Under the pieces are notes generated by a model, which did not search any database, was not told the DNA's origin, and saw nothing but the letters and a program-made list of their open reading frames with translations. Of a stretch of 64,000 nt of DNA, positions 20,270-31,800 are shown piece by piece; within the stretch, counting starts at the first letter, position 1, and every line of letters begins with the position of its first letter. Location of the stretch: NCBI GenBank assembly GCA_002633025.1, contig NMRB01001472.1, positions 27,092 through 91,091 of the forward strand. Direction: 5' to 3'. The stretch is from Notospermus geniculatus. Taxonomy: Eukaryota > Nemertea > Pilidiophora > Heteronemertea > Lineidae. The translations under genes and the position numbers were made by a program.

Positions 20270-22198
20270 TCCATGCGTCTGCACACGCGACTTTCAAGCA
20301 ATTTATAGTTTGCAAGTTAAAAGTGGCTGAGAACAAGTGGTTGCAGTAAAAAGTTGCATCCGCATGACATCAACGTTTTCCATCCTGTCCCCTGCAACAA
20401 ATAAACAAGCCATGTACGCGCCGACTTATTGACTGCTCAGGCGGAAACGGAACCCGTCGCGGTGGGCATTGCGTCTCCGACGGACGGAAACAGCCCGACG
20501 ACAGTTCCTTCTGCCACAGGATTGGCTGAAAATGTCACCGTTCAATACAGTGCAATCTCCAAACCGGTCTTTTGTTTACATAGAACGGCGTTCAAACAAT
20601 CCGTTCGGAAACTGGATACATTTCACATCGGCGATGTTTCGTATCGGTTATACCTTGATTTATCACGCCCTATGGAAATGACAGTATACTGACATGAGTG
20701 AATGTCGGACGTGAAACCATCATGACCACTGAAAACCTTTCATGAAAATCAATTATGAGAGCCGCCCACTGCATGGGATTACGTCAAAAGGATAATATGC
20801 AGAAGATTATGTGATTATTTCCCTGTAACATAAAGCATAATGCGTGATATTATTCAATTGTCATGGCGACAGTTGACTTCAGCCTGACCTGAATCTATGG
20901 CAAGGATGACAAACAGGGTGATCCAATAAAGAAGTTACATCTGAAAAAAAGCTACTCCACATCATTCCTGGTATAATAATAAATATAAAATCATCTGTCG
21001 ATCAATGTGTTTCACTATGGCGACGGGGATAAAAATGAAAAAAACACTGCCGGTGTAACAGTAAAAATAGTTACCATGTAAAAAATGTCCGCTTCTATTT
21101 TTCAATGACGGATTTAGATGCATGGCTGGCTGTACATGTTGAAACCAACCACCAGAGAAAATGTAACAACAGGACCTTTTATTCCCGGGACAGTTTTTCC
21201 GAGGGACATTCTTTCCTGTCACACCAGGGCTCGAACCACTTCATTGAGAATCAAACACGTATACTAGATCTTTTATGGTTTCTACAATCCGATATTCCAA
21301 TTTCGTCTCTGGGGTTCCTTGGGGGTGCTTTGGTGCACCCCCGAGGTCCCATACCACCCAGGTCATGCAACCCAGGTGGGGTACGGGCGAGAGACGGTCT
21401 TTGAGACTCTTGTCGCTTGCTGTGCATGCTTGTTGCACTTTTGCGACCCTGTCAGTGTCTACATGTCCTGCAGCGTCTGTCTTGGCGATTTGTGGTCCAC
21501 TGCAGTTCCTGAACACTCACTGAGCGAGATGGCGCCTGATGGTCATGGCTGAGCCAAAGATGGCCGGTTTCTACTGCCTTTGGCTGCGGTAGTTTATATC
21601 CTTATTTTCATTAAATAGATGATATTCGCATGACCCTCTGTTTCGCCTCAATATCATCGGGCCATTGACGGAAGCAGACTCTCCTGACATGAGAGTGACA
21701 TTGGAGTCATTCTCCCACTGCAGAGGCTTTCACACGCTCCTCTCCGATCATCCACTTGCACCAACTTTACATGAAGAGGAGCGAGACCAACGAAAACCCT
21801 GCTACGGGAGGATGCGCTGGAGTGGAATATCACCTACTGGTTCAGGAACCACTCTTTGCTAATGAATTTACAGTTTTGTGTTGTTTCATTATCTTTTTTG
21901 CATCATCAATCTACCTTTATTGCTGCTTCCTAATTGAGACGAAGTTACAAGAAAAATCTGCTGACATCTTCTTAGTGAAGTAATTAATTAGTTTCATAAA
22001 TATCAGAGTAGGAGATCGTTAAAAGGTATCACAGTATCAGTTTACAGCTTGATGATGCAAGTGAATTGATTATAATCACATCCTCTTTCCTGGAGCTTTT
22101 TTAAATCCATAATATCAAATCTACGATGTATGTTACTGGGGATGTCACAGTTGGGTGTTGTTGTTGGTGGTAGTAACTGTCACGAAGGGGACTTAGCA
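20270..22198. other. No gene recognised
   Basis: Frames at 20429-20692 and 21241-21516 are open but match nothing I know and lie on strands with no splice context. A short hairpin, GGGGGTGCTTTGGTGCACCCCC, lies at 21321-21342. Confidence 0.4.
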
Positions 22199-22717
22199 CT
22201 TAAAGTGCCACTGTATGCATGAGGTATGCCTCAGTATCCCTCCCCTGGCGGCGGAATTGGGAACCAACTTGATAAGACTGGTGTCCGGCCCAACACATAC
22301 AAAAGCAGTGGTAACACCTAGGCTAGGCTGATACAGTGACGAAACCTTAGCTGACAAATGGCCGCCATCCTTTTCATCACTTGAGACTTTCAACGCTCTG
22401 TCATAGCGTGACTAATCCTTCATCAAGTAAGGTCCCATACTTCAACTCATTCTTATATGTGTGGCAATAGTCTCAATGCCTAATTGGTAACTTAGATCAT
22501 TCAAATAGATCGATATGAACAGTCTTGTTGAGCATGCACAAACGAGGTTACGTCCGCCACCACGAGACAGAAATCTAACGCACAGTGGCGTTTTAACACA
22601 TGCGACAGGTCTGTTCAGTTCAGTTCAGTCAGATTTACATGTACATGTACATGTATTCTCCATCACAAATTTACAAATTTGGAAATCGCAGTTAGAGGTT
22701 ATATTTGATGTTTTTGA

Positions 22718-22850
22718 GTAATAATAATAATTACATGTAGGTTAATCATAATAATAATAATTAGGTTAATTATTATTAATGAGTTAATTAATAATGAGGA
22801 ATAATAATAATTAGGTTAATCATAACAGTAATAATTAGGTTAATCATTGT
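22718..22850. repeat. AT-rich minisatellite TAATAATAATTAGGTTAATCA
   Basis: Several irregular units of AATAATAATAATTAGGTTAAT in tandem inside the large foldback element. Confidence 0.7.
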
Positions 22851-23629
22851 TGTCTCATTTCCCCTTGTAAGATGAGCTGAGCTAATTCTTCAGAACATAC
22901 AAGTCCAGGGAGGTCATCGTCGGATTGCCTTCCTAATTGGCGAACCCGCCATTACTTGATGCACTCCGACTTATAAGGAATTACTTTATTGCGACAAGAT
23001 AAAAAGCGTTCAGAACAATTAAGCGGATCTTGCCTTTAAAAGTGAATGAAACCTCCTTCCTCGCCCTAAAAACGCTTTCCCGTGAACAGATAAGATTGAT
23101 CAGCTTCGTACAGGCTTCTTATGGCTGTTGATAGCAACATCTACCTCGTAGCTGTCATCGTGCGGAAATTAAACGCAGGATCTGAGGATGTTTGTTCATC
23201 TTTGGTACAGGTTTCGAGGCTGTTACGACCCCCCTCCCTTTGTTTGGCTGTTCTGATCGACTGACACACCCAACTGAGTCTTTGAACATGTCAACATGTA
23301 TGACATTAAGTTCATGGCGGGTACAGGACCTAGGGCGAGGTGCACTTCTCCGATCACTTCTGACAGAGTGAGACAGGAGCGGAAGTAGGGGAAGAGCACA
23401 TCAACAAGACTGCGTTCGGAGTCTAGTAGCGGTGGGTGGGTGAAACAATGTATTAACCCCACGCGTACCGACAATAGGGAACGCCGATCACGCAGACTAC
23501 GCGAGAATACACGCGTGGGTTTGAACTGATAGTACACAGATGCCACCTAGCGTAGATTGTGCACGTAGTACATATACATGTACATTACATTTGAAATGTC
23601 ATCACTTTGCGAATTATACATTGGAATGG

Positions 23630-23682
23630 CACTTACATGTATTTTTAATGTTAGAGTCTAACATTAAAAATACATGTAAGTG
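23630..23682. repeat. Perfect 53-bp palindrome
   Basis: Twenty-six bases starting CACTTACATGTATTTTTAAT are followed, after one central base, by their exact complement. Such a palindrome without a loop is unusual in old DNA and suggests a young inverted event or a cloning hotspot. Confidence 0.85.
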
Positions 23683-24051
23683 AGTTAATTTTAGTATTTA
23701 AATGTCAAGCTGCTTTGCCGACAAGTAATTAGTGCTGTTCTGAAGGTCAGCTGTGTTTGTATTGTGGTGAGCCCAGGCCATAAGGTCTTGTGTTGGAAAA
23801 CACGAAAGGGTAGAAGTCATCCCTTGATGCGGTTCCACTCATCCTGAGGGTATCAGCCCTACGTCACGGCGCGTGAAGTTTGCGGTGATGGCGGAAGCCA
23901 AACTTAACGCTAGGTGGTGATATCTGGGCGAGGATATCACCACTAGTATCGACGGTAGGTTTCCATCTTGAAAAGTAGTGCGCGCGCGGAGCGAACAGTA
24001 GAAATTCTTCTGTTTCTAAAGCGGTTACCCCATCACGTCGTTTCCTACGCT

Positions 24052-24305
24052 TACAATATAGATACAGTAAGCTCGAGTTTAAACCACCGCGGTTCATAAG
24101 CACACCCACAGTCCAAATGGGAGTGAATAAAACATAACAACTATTACGCTGAATGGCTGGAATTGCTTGTACGATCACAACCACATGGTGGAATGAATAC
24201 ATAGTTGCTTAAGGCCTAGGGTGAAACTGACCCTACTTTGGGTGTGCTTATGAACATAATGAACCGGTGGTTTAAACTCGAGCTTACTGTATGTTGTAGA
24301 TAGGT
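24052..24305. mobile_element. Palindromic MITE around CAGTAAGCTCGAGTTTAAAC
   Basis: Arms of about 55-60 bases are inverted, carrying CAGTAAGCTCGAGTTTAAAC and TGTGCTTATGAAC blocks. 254 bp. It lies within the 3-kb foldback element. Confidence 0.7.
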
Positions 24306-24841
24306 GTACAAAGGTATAGAGTCGATACACATTAAATACAAACATCGGTAAGAGTAAATGTAAAGTAGCCTAATAAGAAAGTTATTCTGTTTCATTTTCG
24401 ACAAGATAAATATTGTTTTCTGCAGATAATAACATTTTGAAAAAGAAGTTCGCGTCACTTGAAAGACCAAAAAGATGGCTGCCCCACCGACGATGACGTC
24501 AGGATTTTCAAGATGGCGATCTAGCGTCAATAGCAGTGTTAAAATTTCGTCCTAGTATCAAAAAATTTCAGCGCTGCGTGGAGCATGGGCGGAAGCAAGC
24601 ATTAAAGCGCCACCTTTATGCAACCTCGTTTATGCTTGCTCGACAAGACTGTTCAAATCTATCTATTTGAATGATCTAAGTTACCAATTAAAAGAAAGAG
24701 TTGAGGCAAGGTACATGTACATGTACCTTACTTGATGAAGAACTTCTCAAGTGAAGAAAAGGATGCCGGCTATTGTTGTCAGCTAAGGTTTCGACATATG
24801 TCACTCTAGTCTATTCTCACTGGCTTTGTATTTGGGTTGGA

Positions 24842-25169
24842 TCATCTTCGATAACCGAAGGGCGATCTGCTCACCACTACTGCGTTACATTACATCGCAC
24901 ATCACACATCACCCTTCGAGAAAGAGAACGGTCCGCGGCGTATCCGCTGCCTCTTGAAGAGGAGGCCAATCAGAACCGGTGTTGTAAAATTTCCTTGATA
25001 ATTAGCCGAAGACCCGATATAAAGTGCAATATGATTGGTCGACAGATAAAGTTGGCATCGTGCCAAGATACGCCGCTCACACCGGTCTATTACAATTGTA
25101 CTTGAAGGGTGATGTGCGATGTAACGTACATGTAGTGGTGAGCAGATCGCCCTTCGATTATCGAAGATG
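24842..25169. mobile_element. Element A, second copy, with 8-bp target duplication
   Basis: Inverted ends CATCTTCGATAAYCGAAGG are flanked by GGGTTGGA on both sides (24834-24841, 25170-25177, one extra T at the left). The other arm of the host foldback lacks the insert and gives the empty site. About 325 bp, non-autonomous, hAT-like by target size. Confidence 0.85.
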
Positions 25170-25367
25170 GGGTTGGACAGGACACCAGTCTTATCACGTT
25201 GGTTCTTAATACCGCCGCCAGGGGAGGGATACTGAGGCATGCTTACAGTGGCACTTTAAGAGCCCATGATTACCTAGCTGGATGGTTCCACTGCCATTGT
25301 TAATTTCAACGGGCACGCGAAACCTACCCGATGAGCCGACACGATATTCGATGATCAAAAGATTCAA

Positions 25368-25568
25368 TCATCCGATTTTCATCTTACATTGTAGTTCATT
25401 GATTTCTGTTGCAAGGTACTGGATGGGCATCCGTAGGACGCTTTTTAGGCGGGGCCACATTCTTTCCTTTTCCATCATGTTCGTTAGTTCATTGATTTCT
25501 GTTGCAAGGTACTGGATGATCCGTAGGACGCTTTTTAGGCGGGGCCACATTCTTTCCTTTTCCATCAT
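25368..25568 (-). CDS. Short frame with two 30-31-residue repeats, function unknown
   Basis: A true ATG opens 66 codons whose sequence is almost wholly two copies of MMEKERMWPRLKSVLR followed by an IQYLATEINEL segment. The DNA repeat units are 93 and 90 bp (25393-25485, 25486-25575) and differ by an in-frame 3-base indel, which keeps the frame. No splice partner or family is recognised. It may be a real exon of a repetitive protein, or chance in a tandem DNA duplication. Confidence 0.25.
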   Translation of the reverse strand: MMEKERMWPRLKSVLRIIQYLATEINELTNMMEKERMWPRLKSVLRMPIQYLATEINELQCKMKIG

Positions 25569-25579
25569 GTTCGTTCTAT

Positions 25580-26121
25580 CATATTCTTAAAGGCACTGGC
25601 TAAATCGCAAAAATGTTGGGAATACTTTAAGACGCAGGCAAAAGAAAATTATACATCACGATCTTCTTGCTACTAACTTTTTTTTCAAAGCATGGTGCAT
25701 TACTACGTTTAATGAAAAATATCCCCGGAATTTATTACTGACGAAATGCGACGTCTTTGAATTTTTCAGCAATGATATTGTATGGTTCTTTTTGTACTTT
25801 AGGAATCATCTCTGCCTAATGTACGCTTCTATCTCGTATCACGACCCTTTTCTGATAAATTTCTTTCACTTATTTCTCTACACGACAGATATCAGTTTTT
25901 CCCGGTGCCATTTTTCACGGTTGATTTCCATGGAAACGTTTCAGTGGCCTTTTACTGTGCTCTATCGCGGAGTACGCCATCACAACATACTATAGAAAGT
26001 GAGAATCAGAATTGACATTTCTGAATAATCATTTCGTTCTCTGATTACTAAATTTATCATCTAATAAATCATAACCTTGCCTGCCGATAACTTCCCCGCT
26101 TCGGCTGCCGAAAGATCTGGA
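25580..26121. other. No gene recognised
   Basis: T-rich sequence with no convincing frame; ends at the left border of duplicated block A. Confidence 0.4.
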
Positions 26122-26787
26122 ATCTATACAATAATGCTGGAAGTCGGCTCAATTAAGTCACAAGGAGCTTTGTTTTGCCTCGAAATTCGGTATGGTAATA
26201 GAGGATACCATATCCTGATGTAACGGGTGGCTTAATTTGCAAAGAGTACTTTGTTCTGATAGTAATTTTACTTTTTTAACAGTGTTTTTCGATTGCTTTC
26301 CAAATTTAATTCTCCCTACCGCACACCGTGTTGCACCAATTCCAGCCGTGCCGTGCATTCCAACCTCGGCCAAATTCAGGACCGCCGATTGCCACGGGTT
26401 GTTGCTAGTAATAAATAAAACATACATGTACATGTAGGCCGCCTATCTCGATTGCGCAGAAAACCAAGTTTGCCGATTTCGTCATGCTGTACGGAAACGG
26501 TGATGAATCCATACACATTGTTTTTGTTATTCATAGAAGTTTCCTTTTGCTGATTGAACGGAAGCCTTACTCGTGCAGCATTGCTTACCGGCACTCACCG
26601 TTAGTGTGCTCAGACAATTACGGAAGCAACCTTCTAAAAGACTATTCTCCGTCTAAAAATAAGTACATGTATACGAAAAAGAACATTGGAAATCAACACC
26701 TGCAACAACAGTTGACGGCATCTTCTCCAAACAAGGCCATCGACTGCGTCTTTAGCCTTGTCCAAATCATGTGTTCTTTTGCGTTAA

Positions 26788-27164
26788 GGGGACTAGGAAA
26801 ATTTTTTCAAGCTTCGGTTATTACAAAATGCTAGTCTTTCATGATAAATTCCCACCGTCAATTCACTTTTTCAATTAACTGTTAATTACTGGCACCCAGA
26901 CAAATCAGTTATCACCACACCATGGAGCATTCACCACGTCACTGGGAACCTAATCAACATAATAGAGTACAGGCTCGCTCCATACAAAACATACAGCGAG
27001 AGGTTCCCAATGACGTGGTGAATTCTCCATGGTGTGGTGATGACTGATTTGTCTGCGTGCCAGTAATTAACACTTAATTGAAAAAGTGAATTGACGGTGG
27101 GAATTTATCATGAAAGACTAGCATTTTGTAATAACCGAAGCTTGAAAAAAATTTCCTAGTCCCT
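26788..27164. mobile_element. Palindromic MITE private to copy A, TTAA target
   Basis: Arms of about 150 bases (RGGGACTAGG, then AAGCTTCGGTTATTAC) are flanked by TTAA. Copy B at the same place reads GCGTTAATGC without insert, an exact empty site. 377 bp. A 3-bp TTA duplication would also fit if the element starts one base earlier. Confidence 0.92.
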
Positions 27165-27686
27165 TTAATGCATAAATTAATGAATCTGACCCCCACTTGA
27201 CCCCGCCTCCGAGCTAATCACAACTCGTGAAGCAACTCGCCGTTCGGCACTTTCTCTTCTCTTCGCGCACGCATTTGTAACACGGATTTTGATTGGCACG
27301 TCGATTTGCCATCGCACACCGATGATTGGCTGAGGCTCTGACCTCCTCAGAAGTGGGAAATATGATGGATTCAAACCGGGCTAGATAGACTGGTGAGGCC
27401 TTTGTTCCATTCCATAATTGGCGCCGGTGGTTCGTTCTTTGTTCGACCAATCAGAACGAGGAAGTTTGTTGGAATATTGTACTCGCAATGACCTGGCGAT
27501 GCCTAGACTTGCCTAGAAGGTGTCACTTTCTGGACATTAGTGACTGACCTCTTAAAGGCGAGGATAATGTATCTTAGGAAAAGAAGCAAACATTTTGTTG
27601 TGCTGGACAGTTTTACCATCACAAATGTATGTACATGTACACGCCCAGTTGAAGCGTGTCAAGCCCGCTTTGAATTTCAAGCGGAC

Positions 27687-27810
27687 AGGCCCGTTTACAC
27701 TGCCATTTGGTACTGGGATAAACTGGCTCCACCTGTTGACACTTGGCAAAATCCGAACCGTGCTCTGTCCGGACCGAGCAAGGTGAAAATTTCGTAGTGT
27801 AAATGGGGCT
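27687..27810. mobile_element. MITE with AGGCCCGTTTACACT ends (copy A)
   Basis: AGGCCCGTTTACACT at the left pairs with AGTGTAAATGGGGCT at the right. Present also in copy B, so older than the duplication. Confidence 0.65.
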
Positions 27811-28211
27811 ACTGTGACTGTCGTTCTGTAATGGTCAATTTGACTGTGGTCGGCAACCTCAATTTTACCACTTTGCTTCCTGATGGAAGAACAGATATTA
27901 TCAATCGCGACCTGATTAGATGCTACCACAGGGTAATATTGATATGGCTGATATGACTGTTTGCATTACCATTTACTAATACAATAACTAATTGATGAAG
28001 GCCTTCGACGAGATTTGACCACCCATTTACTGGGGATATTGGATTACAATCTATTTGATCAGTAAGGTTTATTCATCGGATGATTCAGGTTATTGAGCTG
28101 TATACCTGCACTTAATTGCCACATTTTGCGTCTGAATAAAATCCTAGAATTTTGTTCGTTTCGAACATCGAAAAGGACGATGACTTAATTACCAGCTACG
28201 AGCCTCACCAA

Positions 28212-28833
28212 AAAATTAGCTCAGGGGCGTAGGCTAGGGGGTGCACTGGGTGCACCTGCACCTCCCCACAGCAGTAAGAGCTCCGCTCTGGGTAAGCAGA
28301 AAAAAATCGACCTTGTAATTATGTAAGATTCACATCGTATAGTGTATTCCAAGCGAGAATTGTCAAACTGCTACATTGCTCTCAGAAAAAATAAGCGCTA
28401 CATGTAGTTTGATTTTTAACCTAATAATTTTAAATTGTTAGTTTGATTTTTAACCTAAAAATTTTAAATTGTGTGTGGAAACAAATTCCCGTTTTGCCCC
28501 ATACCCAAATCCCATTTTGCCTTATATGGGGCAAAATGGGAAATACACCCATGCTTGAAAAAAAGTGTATTATTTCAAAGTGGCTTGGGATATCTGATTA
28601 TCAACCGGTGTGTGTATAGGCAGTTATCTGATGGACCCCTCTATACTCTGTACAATGTCAGGGTTTTTTCGCTCAACAATAAGCTCCTGGTGTATTAGAT
28701 ACCTTTATTTGATAAGTATCTCATTATGCCCCACCTTCCCCTGCTGTGAAAATTCATGCCTAGGCTAAAGGAGGAATATCTGCTTTCACAAAAATGTGCA
28801 CCTCCCCAGGCTCAGACCAGCCTACGCCTTGTA
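28212..28833. mobile_element. CAGGGGCGTAGG element, hAT-like (copy A)
   Basis: The left end CAGGGGCGTAGGCTAGGG matches an inverted right end CCTACGCCTTG, and GTGCACCT blocks lie just inside both ends. Flanks share TAGCT. CAGGGG ends are common in hAT elements. The interior has a CCCATTTTGCC / GGCAAAATGGG palindrome (28489-28541). No transposase. Confidence 0.6.
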
Positions 28834-29552
28834 GCTCATGTGTTGGTCTGAGGCAGGTTGCTAAAATTGCCTTTCTTCCGGCTTCACGCCCTAACTGATA
28901 GTAAGAGTACATGTTTAACGGCAAGATGCTCTCTACATTGAAGTCTACACTGATATTACCATCCTAATAGCAAAAAGCATCCCGACCTTGGCCGGCTCTT
29001 TTCAGCGCCCGTTTTATATGAAATCGCTCAGCTGTCGCGTCACTCACGCTTCCGGTAATTGACACTCCATTGAATATAATGGCATCATCGTGAAGTCTAA
29101 TAAAGTCACATTTCAACTAAAATTTCCATTAAAAGCGAAGGAGAGGCGCTTCATTTTCTCACTTCGTTTCGACACGCATGCTGACTGGGAATGCAATTTT
29201 CGCGACTCCCATTTCTAGATTCAGCTCTCGTGGCTTACTCTTTCTATACACAGTCGCATTCAGGAACCATCGATGAATGTACCAATAATTTAATACATTA
29301 CCAATTCAGATTTTCTATTTTTTCAATATATCGGTTTTTTATTGAAAAGAGCAAACAAACTGCAGCATTTTCATTATATCTATACATGTTTTTCTTAGCG
29401 GAGGAATAGGCTGTTTTTTCTTGTTACATCGTACACGCTGAATTGCGCGCATAACTACTTTTTGTCATTCCACAAGGAAGCATCACCGTGACCTTCGTAC
29501 ACACCTATATTTTACCAAAAATAGATATGCGCTTACCTATTTTTGATTATAC

Positions 29553-30035
29553 CATAAAGGAATCAAACATGAAGGTTTAACTGCGAACGATGAAGTAACT
29601 GAGGGATACACTTCACGTGCTGCCACGAGATGTCTCTCACTGCCTGAATTTTGGCTTTTCGTAATAGGCAGGAGCTTCAACTTTTTCTATGAAGTGGGGT
29701 AAATGAATCTGTCAACTTGATGCATTGAATTCCATTTCTGAGGATAACAGAGCTAGCACAATTAGCGTTCCGTGTGTAAATGTACGTTCGCCTATTCAAA
29801 TGTACACAGATGACCCTGCGCTCTCATCGTTCGTGGGGTTCTCATTAATTCAGTCCTTTTGTATCATAAGACCAACTAGTTCGATTTCAACCAAATTTGT
29901 ACTAAACATGCAGAAGGGTCTTGCCTGTCATATGGAAGAGTCAGAATGCAAATCTGTTGAGGTTTAAAGGGATAGTGTTCACATTTGTAAAATGCTAAAT
30001 TTGTAAGTTGAACCTTTATGTTTGATTCCTTTATG
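29553..30035. mobile_element. ATAAAGGAATCAAACAT element (copy A)
   Basis: Inverted ends CATAAAGGAATCAAACAT and ATGTTTGATTCCTTTATG. The same element is at 36941-37433 in copy B and, independently, at 48612-49215, which shows it is mobile. A bare end pair occurs at 62790-62822. Confidence 0.75.
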
Positions 30036-31094
30036 AATCAACGAAAGAATCAAAGAAAGACTCATCAACGAAAGACGTTGTCTCTCTACATGATTTGCGG
30101 AATCTTGTCCCACTCTCCCGACGAAATACCAATAAATCGTCTCTTTGCCCGTGCCGCGCCGCAGGGTTACGAAAACCACTTGCAACAATGCAGATAATTG
30201 AAATAATTCACGAACTCCAACATGAAACGTAACAGCGTTTTTCTGCCCGTGTTTGAAGTAGGAGTTATTACCTAGACGCTGATCAAAGAAATCGCGTGAG
30301 CAGAAATCACCGCTTATACGAAAGAAGCTTCACGACGCCTCACCTGATTTTTACCGCTATCGTCGCATGAGATATCCCAGCGATTGTTCTAGGAGAAAAT
30401 AATACCTTATTTGAAGAAGTAACGCATCTTATTCTGATTAGCCTCGCTCTTGTCTTTGAAGTGTATCGCTCAAAGCAACTGGTGATGCAGAACAAAAATT
30501 TCCATAACTGCTGCTGTCAGTTGCATGAGACTCTATTATGTCATCCTATACCTTTGCATAACAGAACATTAGGAGTAGCGTTTTCTACTTAACTAATATT
30601 CTTATCATCATTGAATTTTTTCGATATCCTTTTTAACATCCCTGAACCTAATTTCCTGTTTCAAATATGCGTACTTTTTGTCTTCCTCTTGTTCCTAATA
30701 TTCAACTCGCTTGACATATTTTTGCCTCTCTGCGTCTTTTATGTGTACAATACATGTAAGCGGGGGTCCAAAAGAATCAGATACTTCCCACGTACATTAG
30801 CTATGGAATAGAACGTAGCTTCATATTTCACTCTTTACCATATAAAGATATTGTTGCCATTCTTGCGCCGTTGCTTTGTCACGATGATATTTTCTAGCGC
30901 TATTGTCACGTCGTGAAATACTATGAGTTGCTGTATGGTACCATAACATTTGGTCAAAGGACGAGTGAAAAATGAACTCGGAGCTTGTGTGGATCTTTCC
31001 AAGTGATTTGCTATACAAATTGAGGAAATACTGGATTATAAGCTGACCAGTTTACATGTCTGTAGGACATTCCTCTCGTTATAATGTCAGGATT

Positions 31095-31600
31095 AGGAGC
31101 TGTCAGTGAGTTGACCAATAGGTGTCACTACGGCCCAGTTCAATGCATATGGCGGAGCCATTCATTCTTGATCACGTGGATTTTCCTGAGACATAGTTTA
31201 TTTTCTCTCATTGATCCGCTAGAACATTGCTGCCATCTTTTGGCAATATGCACGGCTGACTGTACACAGAAAAAAAATAAACTCGAGTGGAGACTCAGAG
31301 TCTCACTTTAGGGACAAAATGGTTCGAAACATTTTTGACTCAAAACGAAACAGAAAATATTTCGGCGCGAGACAATGACATCTCGGTCTAAAATATTTTC
31401 TCTCAGATCGAGACTGTCAGTATCTCAACCCGAAATATTTTCTCTCGGAACGAGGTGTCATTGTCTCGGGCCGAAATATTTTCTGTTTCATTTTGAGTCA
31501 AAAAGTATTTCGAACCATTTTGTCCCTAAAGTGAGACTTTGAGTCTCCACTCGAGTTGATTTTTTTTTCTGTGTATTGGTAGTGGAGACATTTTAAAATC
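31095..31600. mobile_element. MITE, AATAGGAGC family, split by another element
   Basis: The copy-A version of the family member at 39481. Its right end is separated from the rest of the locus by the TA-target element at 31265-31573. Confidence 0.75.
31265..31573. mobile_element. Palindromic MITE private to copy A, TA target
   Basis: Arms of about 130 bases start CACAGAAAAAAAA, then CTCGAGTGGAGACTC. Copy B reads CTGACTGTATTGGTAG without insert at the same place, so the target duplication is exactly TA, as in Tc1/mariner-type insertion. 309 bp. Confidence 0.93.
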
Positions 31601-31800
31601 TGCCTGTCCGCCCTATGGTAGGCAAAGCAAAGCATGTGATTGGTCGCAAGATACAAATTTCCCTACCAGACATAACTGCGCATGTGCAGTGGAGACATTT
31701 ATTTGAATCTGCCTGTCCACCCTGTGGTAGGCAAATCAAGCATGTGATTGGTCGCTAGATACGAATTTGCCTACCAGACATAACTGCGCATGCGCAGTTT
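31578..31800 (+). repeat. 112-bp tandem duplication in copy A
   Basis: The AGTGGAGACATTT ... ACTGCGCATGYGC unit occurs twice in copy A and once in copy B (39653-39763). The unit contains GCGCATGCGC-type NRF1-like motifs. Confidence 0.8.

Larger units (their letters stand above)
22199..25260. mobile_element. 3-kb foldback element, CTTAAAGTGCCACTGTA ends
   Basis: The left arm (22199 to about 22530) is inverted at 24640-25260, sharing CTTAAAGTGCCACTGTA, TCAGTATCCCTCCCCTGG, GACACCAGTCTTATCA and AATGATCTAAGTTACCAATT. The right arm is split by an 8-bp-target element (24842-25169). The interior has other palindromes but no transposase that I recognise. Confidence 0.75.

Noticed and set aside
23223-23546. 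Minus-strand frame of 107 codons inside the foldback element, as a transposase
   Set aside because: No DDE, THAP, zinc-finger or integrase motif visible; kept only as part of the element.
30611-30811. Hydrophobic 66-codon frame also present at 38357
   Set aside because: Its preservation in both copies is explained by the recent duplication; no domain, no codon signal.
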